In this document: piece by piece, positions 18,397-26,362 of the stretch | Position numbering within the stretch: the stretch's first letter is position 1 | How the letters are laid out: each line of letters opens with the position of its first letter | Source: a virus | IMG/VR virus record: IMGVR_UViG_3300020203_000078 | Coordinates: 1-27,786 of that record | Strand: one strand, 5' to 3' | Length of the DNA stretch: 27,786 bases | Notes under the pieces: generated by a model | What the model was told of the DNA's origin: nothing | Database searches by the model: none | What the model saw: only the letters and a program-made list of their open reading frames with translations | Made by a program: the position numbers and the translations under genes

Positions 18397-18424
18397 AAAA
18401 AGAAAAGCCGCTACGTGAACGGCT
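18397..18424 (-). terminator. Intrinsic terminator between scaffold and capsid
   Basis: On the minus strand, a stem AGCCG / CGGCT with a 9-base loop is followed by TTTTCTTTT. This is a short but GC-rich Rho-independent terminator for transcripts coming from the terminase, portal and scaffold genes. It ends 28 bases after the scaffold stop codon. Confidence 0.65.
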
Positions 18425-18451
18425 AGGAGGACAACAATGAACGGAGGAAAA

Positions 18452-19159
18452 TTATTTGTAACTATTCTTGTTTAATTTCGCGGTGGTATACGCTAAGGTG
18501 GTGGCTGCTGTGGGTTTGGCCTTGTAGGCTGCCTCGGCGTCTGTGAACTGCCGTTGAAGTGTCTGCCGCATAGAGTCGCTTAAGGGTTGGCTCACGTTAC
18601 CAGGAATGGTGGACTGTTCAAACATTGCGCCGATACCTGCCAACAGCTGATAAATCTCAGCTTGGTGAAGTGCTGGGTTGGTACGGAATGCTTCACCCAG
18701 CTCAGGGATACCTATTGCGCGGAAAGCTTTGCCTGCGTTGGCCAGCACCGTATCGGGGTCTGCACCGAGAACCTTCGTAAGTTTAGCCCTGCGTTCGAGC
18801 TCGGTGTTAAGGGTCTGTTCTTGGTCGGCCTTCTCAAGCTCGGCGTACACCTCTGCCTGTTTGCTTACATACGATGTTAGAATTGAGGCAAACTGCTTAG
18901 CCGTTAAACCTTCTTTGTGCGACACCTCTCGAAGGTTGTCAAGCATATCCTTGTCTAACTCAAAGTTCTCAGGTGCTGTGTAGGTGTACTCGTCTGCGGT
19001 TTTAGGACGGCCTAGTTTGGTGTAAACCTCAGCCCAATCGGGTGAGTCCACGTCATTAGGCAGGTGTATCGCGGTTGAGCTTACATTAACGCCAACGGTA
19101 GGTGCGTCATCGCGTGGGGGTGCCGAAAGGTCGAATATTTGTGGGGTTTCGTCTGACAT
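18452..19159 (-). CDS. Capsid assembly scaffold protein
   Basis: The 235-residue, acidic and mainly helical protein lies just before the capsid gene. Its N-terminal part includes D-W-A-E-V-Y-T-K-L-G-R-P and a P-E-N-F-E segment, both common in phage scaffold proteins, and the rest is Ala/Gln/Glu-rich with coiled-coil character. The C-terminus is basic (K-L-N-K-N-S-Y-K), consistent with binding the capsid protein through charged contacts. The ATG at 19159 overlaps the upstream stop codon (TAATG) and has AGGAG 7-8 bases away. A terminator directly follows. Confidence 0.85.
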   Translation of the reverse strand: MSDETPQIFDLSAPPRDDAPTVGVNVSSTAIHLPNDVDSPDWAEVYTKLGRPKTADEYTYTAPENFELDKDMLDNLREVSHKEGLTAKQFASILTSYVSKQAEVYAELEKADQEQTLNTELERRAKLTKVLGADPDTVLANAGKAFRAIGIPELGEAFRTNPALHQAEIYQLLAGIGAMFEQSTIPGNVSQPLSDSMRQTLQRQFTDAEAAYKAKPTAATTLAYTTAKLNKNSYK

Positions 19160-19389
19160 TATTTATCTCCTAATGTTAGTGGGTCAATACCCATCTGTGT
19201 GAGTAAGTAGGTTACTACGGTGCGCTGCCCTTCTCGGAAGGCGAGGGTCTGTGGGTCTAGCCGTGCTGCCAGTGCGTTACCGTCAAACGGTGCGAGGGGC
19301 AGGTACAGCGGTTTGAAGCGTTCAAGCAATTCCTTGGCCACCTGTTTAGAGAGGCCTATCTCCTTAGCTGTTTTCCAAGTGTCGCTCAT
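19159..19389 (-). CDS. Bbp19-like small phage protein
   Basis: This 76-residue protein lies between portal and scaffold. Its second half, with a short loop then A-F-R-E-G-Q-R-T-V-V and a hydrophobic helix, matches the pattern of the Bbp19-like phage family, in which F-R-E-G-x-R-x-V is the main landmark. Members usually sit near portal genes and have no known function. The start overlaps the portal stop (TAATG), and AGGGGG is about 9 bases upstream. It is likely a minor assembly factor; the family match was made by eye. Confidence 0.6.
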   Translation of the reverse strand: MSDTWKTAKEIGLSKQVAKELLERFKPLYLPLAPFDGNALAARLDPQTLAFREGQRTVVTYLLTQMGIDPLTLGDK

Positions 19390-21170
19390 TAAAAGCTGCC
19401 CCCTAGTGCTTGTGCCTGCGCGAGGTCTTTTATACCAGCTGCGCCAGCCTGTAGGTTATTGGCTTGGGTTTCGGCTTCGGCTTGCTCTTGTTTTTGTTGT
19501 TGGATGGCATCGAACTCTTCCTTTGTTCTCATGAAGGCAGGGTTAATACCTGCTAACTCGTAAACAGCTCTGGTATACTCTAGTATGTTGATGGTGTCAA
19601 GCACCTCAGGGAAAATCTGCGACAGCGGTAGCAGAAACTGCTGCGCAACGCGGTTCATAGTATCTAGCTCAAGCTGTGAGAAGGCGCGTGCGGTGGCGGC
19701 GTTGAATCTGAACGTGTGCAGTTCACCGAACTTCTTGTGTGCCAGTTCGACTTCGGTCGACGGTGGTGCCACTGCGCCTGTCTTAATCATGTACTCGGCG
19801 ACGAGTGTCATCACAGGTGATGCGATTTGGTCATACATACGCATCTGCGGAACCATCACCGCGCGCATACGTTCTTGAATCTTATCGTTAACCTCGACCT
19901 CGCGCATCTCGGCAGCCTTGTCGGAGGACGCAATCTTATCGTTAAAGAACATACGGCGCACTGCGTCACGCTCGTTCTGAATGTCCATCATAGTGTATTG
20001 TAGGTCAATGGGTGCTACGAGGTATTGTACCAGCTTGCGGATGTCGCCGCCAGCAGCCTCAAACATACCTGGGTCAATGGTGTTGGTGTTGTGTAACGTG
20101 CCCAACTGTGGGGAGCCGCCCGATATAGCGTTGGCCACTGCAAAGAACGGTGGTCTGGCCTGCATCTCGGAACCATTCTTAAAGTTGCGGTACTGGTCGT
20201 TGATGTTGCGCATGGTTGGTAGTGCGTTGCGCGCAGGCGATGACGGCACTAACTCGTTGCCGAACCACTGCCATGTGATGCCGATGTAAGGGTTGCGGTC
20301 GAAGCCGCCGATGTCAAGTATAACATCATGAGCGTCGGCTTTGTCTTTACCAGGATGCGTAATTGTTATCTGTTCTTTCGGAATGTAGTAGTACCCTCGG
20401 AAGCGTTTGCTCGTCTTAGGCATGTTCTTAGAGTCGGAGACCTTCATGAAGGGGTCATGGGGGATGACAGCATGGCAAAGGTTTACCATCTGGTCGCGAT
20501 TAAACTTAGGCTCTGTCCATGCTTTAGGATACTCACCATGTGGCAGCTTTTCTGCTGGCCAGCGTTCCATAACCTCTCTTACCGAGAGTGTAAACAGGCG
20601 GAATATGGTGTTTGCTTCACCGTCTTCGTCGCGCTCGACCATCAGGTTTTGCAGCGGTACGTGACGGAAGCGTAGGTGCTTGGTTACGGGGTGTGCATCG
20701 GCAAGCATGAAGCCTGCGCCGAATACCACGGCCTCCATTAAGGCGCGCTCGAGCGATGAGTAGAAGTTTACGGAGGGGTCTATCACGTACTCGAGGCATG
20801 ACTTGTTCACCAAGCTGATATACTCAAGTATGCGCGTCTTAGCGGCGTCGGATATCTGCTTGTTGCGTTGGATGTGGGTGGGTAAAAGCACGGCCGACCA
20901 CTCTTGCGTGGGGTTAAACAGCGCACCAATGATAAATGACACCAGCATCTGGCTGGCTTCAACGCCTGTGCTGTCGTACAGCTCGCCGTACGCTTGGCCT
21001 GTAGGGTTGGTGAAGCCTGTGTAGTTTGCACCACCACCAAAACCAGTTGAGGGGGGTCTAAAGTAGTGCGCCAACTCGTCAAACAAGACGATGGTTTGGT
21101 CATATAGACGCTTGGCAGACTGGTATTTCTGTGTCAGTACGTCGTACGTGGTAGGTAGTTTTTGTTGCAT
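19389..21170 (-). CDS. Portal (head-to-tail connector) protein
   Basis: The 593-residue protein fits the T7-type portal family. The landmark D-S-T-G-V-E-A-S-Q-M-L followed by F-N-P-T-Q-E-W-S near residues 65-95 is the characteristic N-terminal region of podoviral portals. The C-terminal part is Gln/Ala-rich and helical, as expected for the barrel region lining the DNA channel. A dodecamer of this protein would form the channel at one capsid vertex, bind the terminase during packaging and later carry the tail. It starts in a TAATG overlap with the small gene upstream and ends in the same kind of overlap with the Bbp19-like gene. Confidence 0.92.
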   Translation of the reverse strand: MQQKLPTTYDVLTQKYQSAKRLYDQTIVLFDELAHYFRPPSTGFGGGANYTGFTNPTGQAYGELYDSTGVEASQMLVSFIIGALFNPTQEWSAVLLPTHIQRNKQISDAAKTRILEYISLVNKSCLEYVIDPSVNFYSSLERALMEAVVFGAGFMLADAHPVTKHLRFRHVPLQNLMVERDEDGEANTIFRLFTLSVREVMERWPAEKLPHGEYPKAWTEPKFNRDQMVNLCHAVIPHDPFMKVSDSKNMPKTSKRFRGYYYIPKEQITITHPGKDKADAHDVILDIGGFDRNPYIGITWQWFGNELVPSSPARNALPTMRNINDQYRNFKNGSEMQARPPFFAVANAISGGSPQLGTLHNTNTIDPGMFEAAGGDIRKLVQYLVAPIDLQYTMMDIQNERDAVRRMFFNDKIASSDKAAEMREVEVNDKIQERMRAVMVPQMRMYDQIASPVMTLVAEYMIKTGAVAPPSTEVELAHKKFGELHTFRFNAATARAFSQLELDTMNRVAQQFLLPLSQIFPEVLDTINILEYTRAVYELAGINPAFMRTKEEFDAIQQQKQEQAEAETQANNLQAGAAGIKDLAQAQALGGSF

Positions 21171-21397
21171 TACATGCCAGCCTTTACTATGCGTTGCGCA
21201 AATATGCCTTGGGTTGCTGCTCGAAGTCTTAGGGTGCTGTCACGCTGGGTGATATCCGCCTGAATCTGCATCTTAATCTCCTCTTGGCGACGAATCTCCT
21301 CGAGCTGACGTGCTTCGGCGGCTTCTTTGTCACGCTGCTGCTCAGCTAGACGGTTAGCCCTTTCTTGTGCCTTACGTTGTGCTCGTCCAAAAGACAT
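21170..21397 (-). CDS. Small coiled-coil protein between terminase and portal (75 aa)
   Basis: I do not recognise this family. The product is very rich in Arg, Gln, Glu and Ala and is almost certainly a single long amphipathic helix or coiled coil. I use the ATG at 21397, which has AGGGGA about 6 bases upstream; a TTG three bases earlier is a poorer alternative. It is the first gene downstream of a promoter at 21432-21460 and is coupled to the portal by a TAATG overlap. A role in portal or packaging assembly is suggested by context only. Confidence 0.7.
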   Translation of the reverse strand: MSFGRAQRKAQERANRLAEQQRDKEAAEARQLEEIRRQEEIKMQIQADITQRDSTLRLRAATQGIFAQRIVKAGM

Positions 21398-21431
21398 CAA
21401 GCGTCCCCTAATGTATGTGGTACCTACCCTA

Positions 21432-21460
21432 AGTTTACCATGTTGTTAAAAGTATTGCAA
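21432..21460 (-). promoter_or_regulatory. Promoter for the portal-scaffold cassette
   Basis: On the minus strand, TTGCAA (21460-21455), a 17-base spacer and TAAACT (21437-21432) form a promoter with TGG directly before the -10. The sequence ATGGTAWACTTA is shared with the capsid promoter. It lies in the 65-base gap after the terminase gene, and the predicted start is near 21425. Confidence 0.6.
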
Positions 21461-21462
21461 GC

Positions 21463-22956
21463 CTACATGTATTTGTAGTTACGTTCGGCTGGTTTATTCT
21501 GGTTTTCCATCTCGAGAACGGACTTATCATACCTGTCTAGGTACTTGTACGCTATTACCGAATACCGAAAGGCATCTGCTGCGTGGCTAGCCCAGTTGTG
21601 GTCGGCCTTGCCGTAGGTTATATCGCCAAGGTTGTCTCGTCCCTTAAGTTCTTTAGCTCCGTAGGCCTTCAAAGCGCGCAGCCCATCCTCGCACAATCGG
21701 CTGTTAATTTGAATGGTGTGCAGTTTTGTCCTCACCAGCTCGACATCGGCTTGGATTGAGATGGTCTTAGGTATCGCGTAGTGCACCATGTTGGCCACCT
21801 TAAAGTGATTGAGGCGTTGCAGGCCATTAGACTCCGTTTGTCGGGCGTCATGGGGCAGGAAGGCACAGCCGTGGCGGTACCCCATGCTGCTGCATTGCTG
21901 GATAACCTTGGTTATAGTGCTGTTTAACGACATCTGTTTCGTTTCCATGTAGTCAATATAGTTCGTCTGGCGTGTGTATTTGTTGTATTGAAAGAACCAG
22001 ATGGACGTTTTCTCACCTGGGGTCTTGCCAAAGCCGCCGATATCCCACGCCGTGAAGACGGGTAGCAGTGGGTCGTGGGTTATACGTGGGCTTATTCTTT
22101 CCGATAAGGTTAACGCCTCCAACTGCTCACTATAGTACGCGCTTTCGTTGGCAGCGGTTCTGTCCATGAGAAACTCCTGTTTGAAGGTGGACAGTTTGAT
22201 GTTACCAGCCCTGACCTCCTCTTGGAGTGACTCCATGGACGTTACAGGAGAGCCGTCAGCCTTATAACCGTTGAGGATGGTGCGTAGGTCGCAAAAGTAG
22301 AGTTTGCCGTCGTTACGCTCGTTCCAGAGGTCGAAGGTCTTCGTTGCGTGGTTTTCTCCGCGCCATGTGGTGAGAATCAGGGTCTGGCACTCGGGGTTGT
22401 TGCGCATCGTGGGTACGACACTGTAGGGCAGCACGTCAGGGTTGAAGTCGGGCACGCAGAACTCAGAGATGAGGAACATCTTGTAGTTCGCGCCTAATAG
22501 TGTGTCAGGGTCGGCCTGCCTAATTTTGATAAAGCTGTCTTCACCTGTTGGGACGTGCTTGACGGTTATTTGCAGGTCGGCACTGTTGACGTTGCGCACT
22601 AGGTCATGGTTGTGCTTACCACGGCCGTACTGGTCAAAGCCAGGTATGTAGCTAAGCATCGACTTACCGTTAAGGTCTTTGTTGTTGAACAGCACACGGC
22701 GTCCCATGTCGGCGGTGGGGAAGATGTACAGTGCCGTTCCTGGTTGCCCTGTGAACATCATGCGGTAGATGCAGTACAACCAGCCGATGTAGTCTTTGCC
22801 TAGCCGCCTCGCCCACGCAAGGTAGGTGTAGCGTGGGTTGTGTGTAATGAGATGCTGCCAGACTAACTGCTGGTGCTCGTAGAGTATCTCGGGATTACTT
22901 GGGAAGTTGAAGGTTTGCGAACCAGGTAAGATTAGATTATTGCTCATTTTTGACAT
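21463..22956 (-). CDS. terL: Terminase large subunit
   Basis: This 497-residue protein is the packaging motor: an ATPase that pumps DNA into the capsid plus a nuclease that cuts it. The Walker A-like motif is A-R-R-L-G-K-D (49-55), with Asp in place of the usual Ser/Thr. The Walker B region is F-L-I-S-E165. The RNase H-like nuclease has acidic residues at D305 (T-A-W-D-I-G), D370 (L-P-H-D-A) and D461 (A-A-D-A-F-R-Y). Its start lies 20 bases inside the upstream gene, with a second ATG nine bases later as an alternative. The ribosome site is weak, so translation is probably coupled. Confidence 0.95.
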   Translation of the reverse strand: MSKMSNNLILPGSQTFNFPSNPEILYEHQQLVWQHLITHNPRYTYLAWARRLGKDYIGWLYCIYRMMFTGQPGTALYIFPTADMGRRVLFNNKDLNGKSMLSYIPGFDQYGRGKHNHDLVRNVNSADLQITVKHVPTGEDSFIKIRQADPDTLLGANYKMFLISEFCVPDFNPDVLPYSVVPTMRNNPECQTLILTTWRGENHATKTFDLWNERNDGKLYFCDLRTILNGYKADGSPVTSMESLQEEVRAGNIKLSTFKQEFLMDRTAANESAYYSEQLEALTLSERISPRITHDPLLPVFTAWDIGGFGKTPGEKTSIWFFQYNKYTRQTNYIDYMETKQMSLNSTITKVIQQCSSMGYRHGCAFLPHDARQTESNGLQRLNHFKVANMVHYAIPKTISIQADVELVRTKLHTIQINSRLCEDGLRALKAYGAKELKGRDNLGDITYGKADHNWASHAADAFRYSVIAYKYLDRYDKSVLEMENQNKPAERNYKYM

Positions 22957-23374
22957 CCACTATTGCGTCGAAGGCTGGGTTTCCGTTTTTGGCGCGCTCA
23001 GGTAGGTTGTTGAAATTGACGACGTTGATGTGTATCTCTCTGTCCCCAATTGTGAGCAGGTCAATCGGCTTGGCGGCTGGTGCCGAGAGTTTCAACTGCG
23101 CCTCTAGCATCTTGTGCATAACGCTTGCCGTAGCCAGTGGTGGCATGGGTGGCGGTGGAATATAGACATCTGGGTCGAACCTAGCTTCAATCTGCGCGGC
23201 CTTGCGCGCAGTGCGGGCTTCGAGGTAGTCTTCCATCTGACATTTGAACATGCCGTCTACAAGGTTGGTGAGCTCCATAGACTTAACCAGCGGGTCATAG
23301 CCAGCCCGCATCATTTGAAGATGCGGTGCCATGACTTCTGAGTCCTCTGGTTTATCTGGAACTATATTGCCCAT
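22937..23374 (-). CDS. Candidate terminase small subunit (145 aa)
   Basis: The 145-residue gene lies immediately upstream of, and overlaps, the large terminase gene, the usual place for a small subunit that recognises phage DNA. The N-terminal half is helical and charged, a proline-rich linker (five prolines near residue 75) follows, and the C-terminal part has I-H-I-N-V-V-N-F-N. I see no clear helix-turn-helix. Small terminases are poorly conserved, so the call rests on position alone. The start follows the previous stop directly (TAGATG) without a good Shine-Dalgarno site. Confidence 0.55.
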   Translation of the reverse strand: MGNIVPDKPEDSEVMAPHLQMMRAGYDPLVKSMELTNLVDGMFKCQMEDYLEARTARKAAQIEARFDPDVYIPPPPMPPLATASVMHKMLEAQLKLSAPAAKPIDLLTIGDREIHINVVNFNNLPERAKNGNPAFDAIVDVKNEQ

Positions 23375-23701
23375 CTATGGTTTGGCCTGCCCGCTTACGC
23401 CTCTCGCGGCTCTGTCTACGTGGCGTAGGTGGCACTCTTCCACAGCCTGTTCGAGCAACGCGATGATTCTGGTGTTGTGTTCGCAAGCTAAGTCTGTAGA
23501 TTGCCAGCTCATAAGGTGGTCGATGCACGCAATAAACAAACCATCAACCGTAATGCCGTTTACCCCTGTCTCGCCACGTGCACCATCTTGAAATTGTATA
23601 CCGAAAAGGTGGGTTTTATCGCTTGTGTAAAAGTCATACTTAGTGTTTGAGGTTTTGCGTATCTCCACCACATGGTCTGTCTTGATTATGTGTTCTGACA
23701 T
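23375..23701 (-). CDS. Acb2-like cyclic-nucleotide sponge (anti-CBASS), Acb2/Tad1 hairpin domain
   Basis: The 108-residue product matches the Acb2/Tad1 hairpin-domain pattern. The N-terminal part carries I-Q-F-Q-D-G-A-R and then G-V-N-G-I-T. The core carries H-L-M-S-W-Q, then A-C-E-H-N, a long helix (A-L-L-E-Q-A-V-E) and R-H-V-D-R-A-A-R-G-V-S-G near the end. Acb2 proteins bind the cyclic di- and trinucleotides that activate CBASS effectors and so block abortive defence; Tad1 relatives bind the Thoeris signal. I use the ATG at 23701 rather than one nine codons upstream, because it has AAGGAG 7-8 bases away and overlaps the previous stop (TAATG). The family match was made by eye; the ligand is unknown. 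Confidence 0.72.
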   Translation of the reverse strand: MSEHIIKTDHVVEIRKTSNTKYDFYTSDKTHLFGIQFQDGARGETGVNGITVDGLFIACIDHLMSWQSTDLACEHNTRIIALLEQAVEECHLRHVDRAARGVSGQAKP

Positions 23702-23919
23702 TACGTATCTCCTTTTACTGCTGCCCATTTGACAGCGTTGATGTCGACGGCTAACACACCGCCTGTTTGTAAACTCTTAATAATCCTTGCGACTCTGATG
23801 TCAGTAATGTCACCATCCATCTGACCTAGTAGCAGGTTGTGGTTCTCGAAGTCTAAAGCTATCGTCATGTAGACTGGTGGTTTAGGCTCTTCGGTACCAA
23901 AGTATTCTACATCCGACAT
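23701..23919 (-). CDS. Small protein of unknown function (72 aa)
   Basis: I do not recognise this protein. It has 72 residues, starts acidic, and has a beta-strand-like stretch (Y-M-T-I-A-L-D-F) followed by charged and helical segments. No membrane segment, zinc motif or helix-turn-helix is visible. The ATG at 23919 has GGAGG 8 bases upstream and lies 13 bases inside the previous gene. It overlaps the Acb2-like gene by one base. The coupling with the Acb2-like gene suggests the two are made together, but a shared role is only a guess. Confidence 0.65.
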   Translation of the reverse strand: MSDVEYFGTEEPKPPVYMTIALDFENHNLLLGQMDGDITDIRVARIIKSLQTGGVLAVDINAVKWAAVKGDT

Positions 23920-25406
23920 TTGCCGTCCTCCACGTTAAACATTACACGTTGACCGTCCTTTGTTATGATAGCATGGCAGTGAGCCCATGACGAGTACCCC
24001 TTATTATATCCGAGGTCGTACGTGCTGGACGTACCAACTGTCATCTGCCCACCATGTATGGAAGGTGAGTGTCGGTGTCCGCTAATTGTTCGGTCAGCTT
24101 CGTTACCTGTGAGCGTGCGTGAGCCGTTGGCACCGCGGTCGCCGTGTTGGGAGAGCTCGATACCGAAAACATTCAGGCTTTTGTTGCGTCCAACGAAGGC
24201 ATCCTCGGGGAAACCTGCGTACTTGACCAGATATGTTTTTAATGACGATGACGCACTGTATCGTCCCGTGGTGCGTATCTCGTCACACTTCTGAAACGCG
24301 AGCCAATGGTATAGGTGCATGTTGTGTGGGTCGGTGCGGCCTGCGCCACTTGCGAGCCACTGGTCTAGGTGGTCATGGTGGTTAGATTCGATGATGTGCA
24401 CCTTGCCCTGTAGGTCTTTAAGGTGGGTTGCCAAACTCTTTAGCTCGAGCAGCAGGTCGTTCGTACCGTTCTGCACCTTGGCCATTTGCAGGAAGGGGTC
24501 TTTCATGTGGTGGTGACTGATGCTAAAGCCGTCGAAGATGTCGTGGATGACGGTGTTCTCGGTCTTAAGCGCGGTCACGGCGTTCCAGTTGGGTCGGTCT
24601 AAGCTGCGTCCGTTGTGTCCAACATGGAGGTCACCGAGAATCAAGGTGTGGATGTCGTCCAGCGGGTCATTAACCCCGCCTTCCTCTTCGTTGAGGTACA
24701 GATGGCGGAACCACATGGAACTGTTGGGTCTGTCGAGCTCGATAAGCAGCGCGGCGTTCACATGGTGGAACATTCCCAAGGAGCCCTGCTTCGTGTCGCT
24801 GTATTGTGCAACACTAATGCTCCCTGTGGTTATGGCGTACTGTGCTGGGTCTGGCAGCAGGCGTGGGATGGAGGATAAGGCTATCCTACTGTGACCAATA
24901 ATAACAGAGCGTCCTTTACCGTAGCCGCCGTACCCTGATAAGGGGCGTGAGGAGGTCGCCTGTACGCGTGCGCAACCTGCCAAGACCACTCTCGGCGAAA
25001 GCTGATTGTCGACACTGGTAAAAGGGAGGTCGGCAGACCATACGGCACCGCCTGTCCCCTGCATAAGGGTAACGTTTTTGTAGCGGATTGGAACGACGAG
25101 TAGTTGAGCATTGTTTTTCTCCGCGAAATCTTGTAGTGCTTTGTAAAATGGCATGTGAATGGGTGTGTCGTTCAGGGCACTAGTGATGATGTACTTACTT
25201 TTGGTAAGGTCTACCACTGCTGTGTTAGGCAGCGCGTCGTCACCCATCTCTGGTTCGGCCTGTGCCACTGCGGCAATCTCAATGCCTGCCCTTTTAAGGC
25301 GGCGTACCAAGTTTCTCCTGTCGCAACCAAGGGCGCGCGCGGCCGCCGAGAGTGTGCCGTGTATTTCTAAGGCCTGTTGGATTTCTTCTAGTGTTTTAAT
25401 TCTCAT
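23907..25406 (-). CDS. Helix-turn-helix metallophosphoesterase, probable nuclease
   Basis: The 499-residue protein fuses a Fis-type helix-turn-helix (residues 5-42, with A-A-R-A-L-G-C-D-R-R) to a calcineurin-like metallophosphoesterase. Metal-binding motifs run in order: G-D259-L-H261, D-I-F-D-G near 290-295 (a variant of GDxxD), N342-H-H-D, an H-G-D motif near 418, and G-H444-R-H446. The intervening region (about 60-250) has no motif I recognise. Proteins of this fold cut DNA, RNA or nucleotides with two metal ions; the T5 phage A1 DNase shares the domain type. DNA recognition plus a phosphoesterase suggests a role in degrading or processing DNA. It overlaps the nuclease gene upstream by TAATG. 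Confidence 0.85.
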   Translation of the reverse strand: MRIKTLEEIQQALEIHGTLSAAARALGCDRRNLVRRLKRAGIEIAAVAQAEPEMGDDALPNTAVVDLTKSKYIITSALNDTPIHMPFYKALQDFAEKNNAQLLVVPIRYKNVTLMQGTGGAVWSADLPFTSVDNQLSPRVVLAGCARVQATSSRPLSGYGGYGKGRSVIIGHSRIALSSIPRLLPDPAQYAITTGSISVAQYSDTKQGSLGMFHHVNAALLIELDRPNSSMWFRHLYLNEEEGGVNDPLDDIHTLILGDLHVGHNGRSLDRPNWNAVTALKTENTVIHDIFDGFSISHHHMKDPFLQMAKVQNGTNDLLLELKSLATHLKDLQGKVHIIESNHHDHLDQWLASGAGRTDPHNMHLYHWLAFQKCDEIRTTGRYSASSSLKTYLVKYAGFPEDAFVGRNKSLNVFGIELSQHGDRGANGSRTLTGNEADRTISGHRHSPSIHGGQMTVGTSSTYDLGYNKGYSSWAHCHAIITKDGQRVMFNVEDGKCRM

Positions 25407-26362
25407 TAGTTAGTTCCCCCTAACCATTTGCAGCCGCCTTTAAGGTGTGGTACGGGGCAACGGCCGCATACGAAATCTGAACGTCCTGCTGCCACGTGTG
25501 TGGCAGTGGCTACGAAGGCGGCATTGCGGTCAAACCTATCCCAAGCTAAAGCTATATTTGCCGAGAATGTTGCGGGGTCTGCCATAACAATCTTGCCGTC
25601 CGATAGGTCGCCGATGGCAATCTGTGTAACCTTTTTACCCGCCTGACTTAAGGCAACAACATACACGTACAGCTGGTCATGATAGGCTATCTTATCGGGC
25701 GTCCACCCTTGCCCACCTGTTTTCCAGTCTAGTAGGATGAGGTCGTCCCCATCTTGGAACAGCGCGTCGTATCTGCCTGCCATTGGGATGGCTGTTGCGC
25801 TGTTAAACAACATCAACCCTTCCCGAGAGTGGCATGTCCAGCCGAGAGCGTCTATTTCGCCTCTTAGTTTGCGGAAGTTTGTGAGGTACCTGACGACCTC
25901 GGATATCCATTCGGTTTTGGTGTGGGTGTCCAAGGGATGCCTGTGTGATGTTGCGGCGTCCAAATGCTCGGCGTCTGTCACCAGATGCCCATAGTTCTTC
26001 TTGAAATGGTTTGTCCATGTGGGCTTCTTGTACACGTTGCCGTATTTGAGTCCGTAGGTTATCGTTGCTTTGATGGGCTCGATACATTCCATAGCGTGTC
26101 TGAGATAGTCGAGTGGGTCGGGTAGGTAAGGTGTGATTGCTTTGAGTATGGCTCCTAATTGGATTTTCTCATCGTCGTAAAACTCGTCTATTAGGTCGTG
26201 CACCACGATGCCTGCGGTGGCATGGTTTCTCAGTAGTGGCACGTCACCCTTTTTATTGTCAATGTACATTACCTTGTGCTGGTGGCTGCATGTTAGTGCC
26301 GAGGATATTGCGCTGTTTGAAAGTCTTCCGTCATAACCTGTTCCGTATGAAGTATTAGACAT
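25406..26362 (-). CDS. Cas4/RecB-like PD-(D/E)XK nuclease with probable 4Fe-4S cluster
   Basis: The 318-residue product carries the PD-(D/E)XK core: H55 in I-V-V-H-D, D199 in G-R-Y-D, D212-W-K214 in L-L-D-W-K-T-G, and a Q-motif helix (H-D-Q-L-Y-V-Y) shortly after. Four cysteines, C25 and then C299, C302 and C311, have the AddB/Cas4 layout (one N-terminal, three in C-x2-C-x8-C) that binds a 4Fe-4S cluster. Such enzymes are mostly single-strand exonucleases or recombination nucleases. I use the ATG at 26362, which has AAGGAG about 8 bases upstream and overlaps the previous stop by 8 bases; an upstream ATG at 26437 would overlap that gene by 83 bases and lacks support. The next gene is a phosphoesterase, so the two probably act together. 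Confidence 0.88.
   Translation of the reverse strand: MSNTSYGTGYDGRLSNSAISSALTCSHQHKVMYIDNKKGDVPLLRNHATAGIVVHDLIDEFYDDEKIQLGAILKAITPYLPDPLDYLRHAMECIEPIKATITYGLKYGNVYKKPTWTNHFKKNYGHLVTDAEHLDAATSHRHPLDTHTKTEWISEVVRYLTNFRKLRGEIDALGWTCHSREGLMLFNSATAIPMAGRYDALFQDGDDLILLDWKTGGQGWTPDKIAYHDQLYVYVVALSQAGKKVTQIAIGDLSDGKIVMADPATFSANIALAWDRFDRNAAFVATATHVAAGRSDFVCGRCPVPHLKGGCKWLGGTN

Noticed and set aside
18437-18475. A 12-codon plus-strand frame with a perfect AGGAGG site in the scaffold-capsid gap
   Set aside because: It overlaps the 3' end of scaffold in antisense, there is no plus-strand promoter nearby and the peptide is too short to support without other evidence.
22792-22811. Unusual Walker A in the terminase (Asp in place of Ser/Thr) as a sign of inactivity
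   Set aside because: R-x-G-K-D variants occur in other phage terminases and the nuclease triad is intact, so the protein is probably active.
23702-23728. Nine-codon N-terminal extension of the Acb2-like protein
   Set aside because: The ATG at 23701 has the better ribosome site and shares the TAATG junction used elsewhere in this operon.
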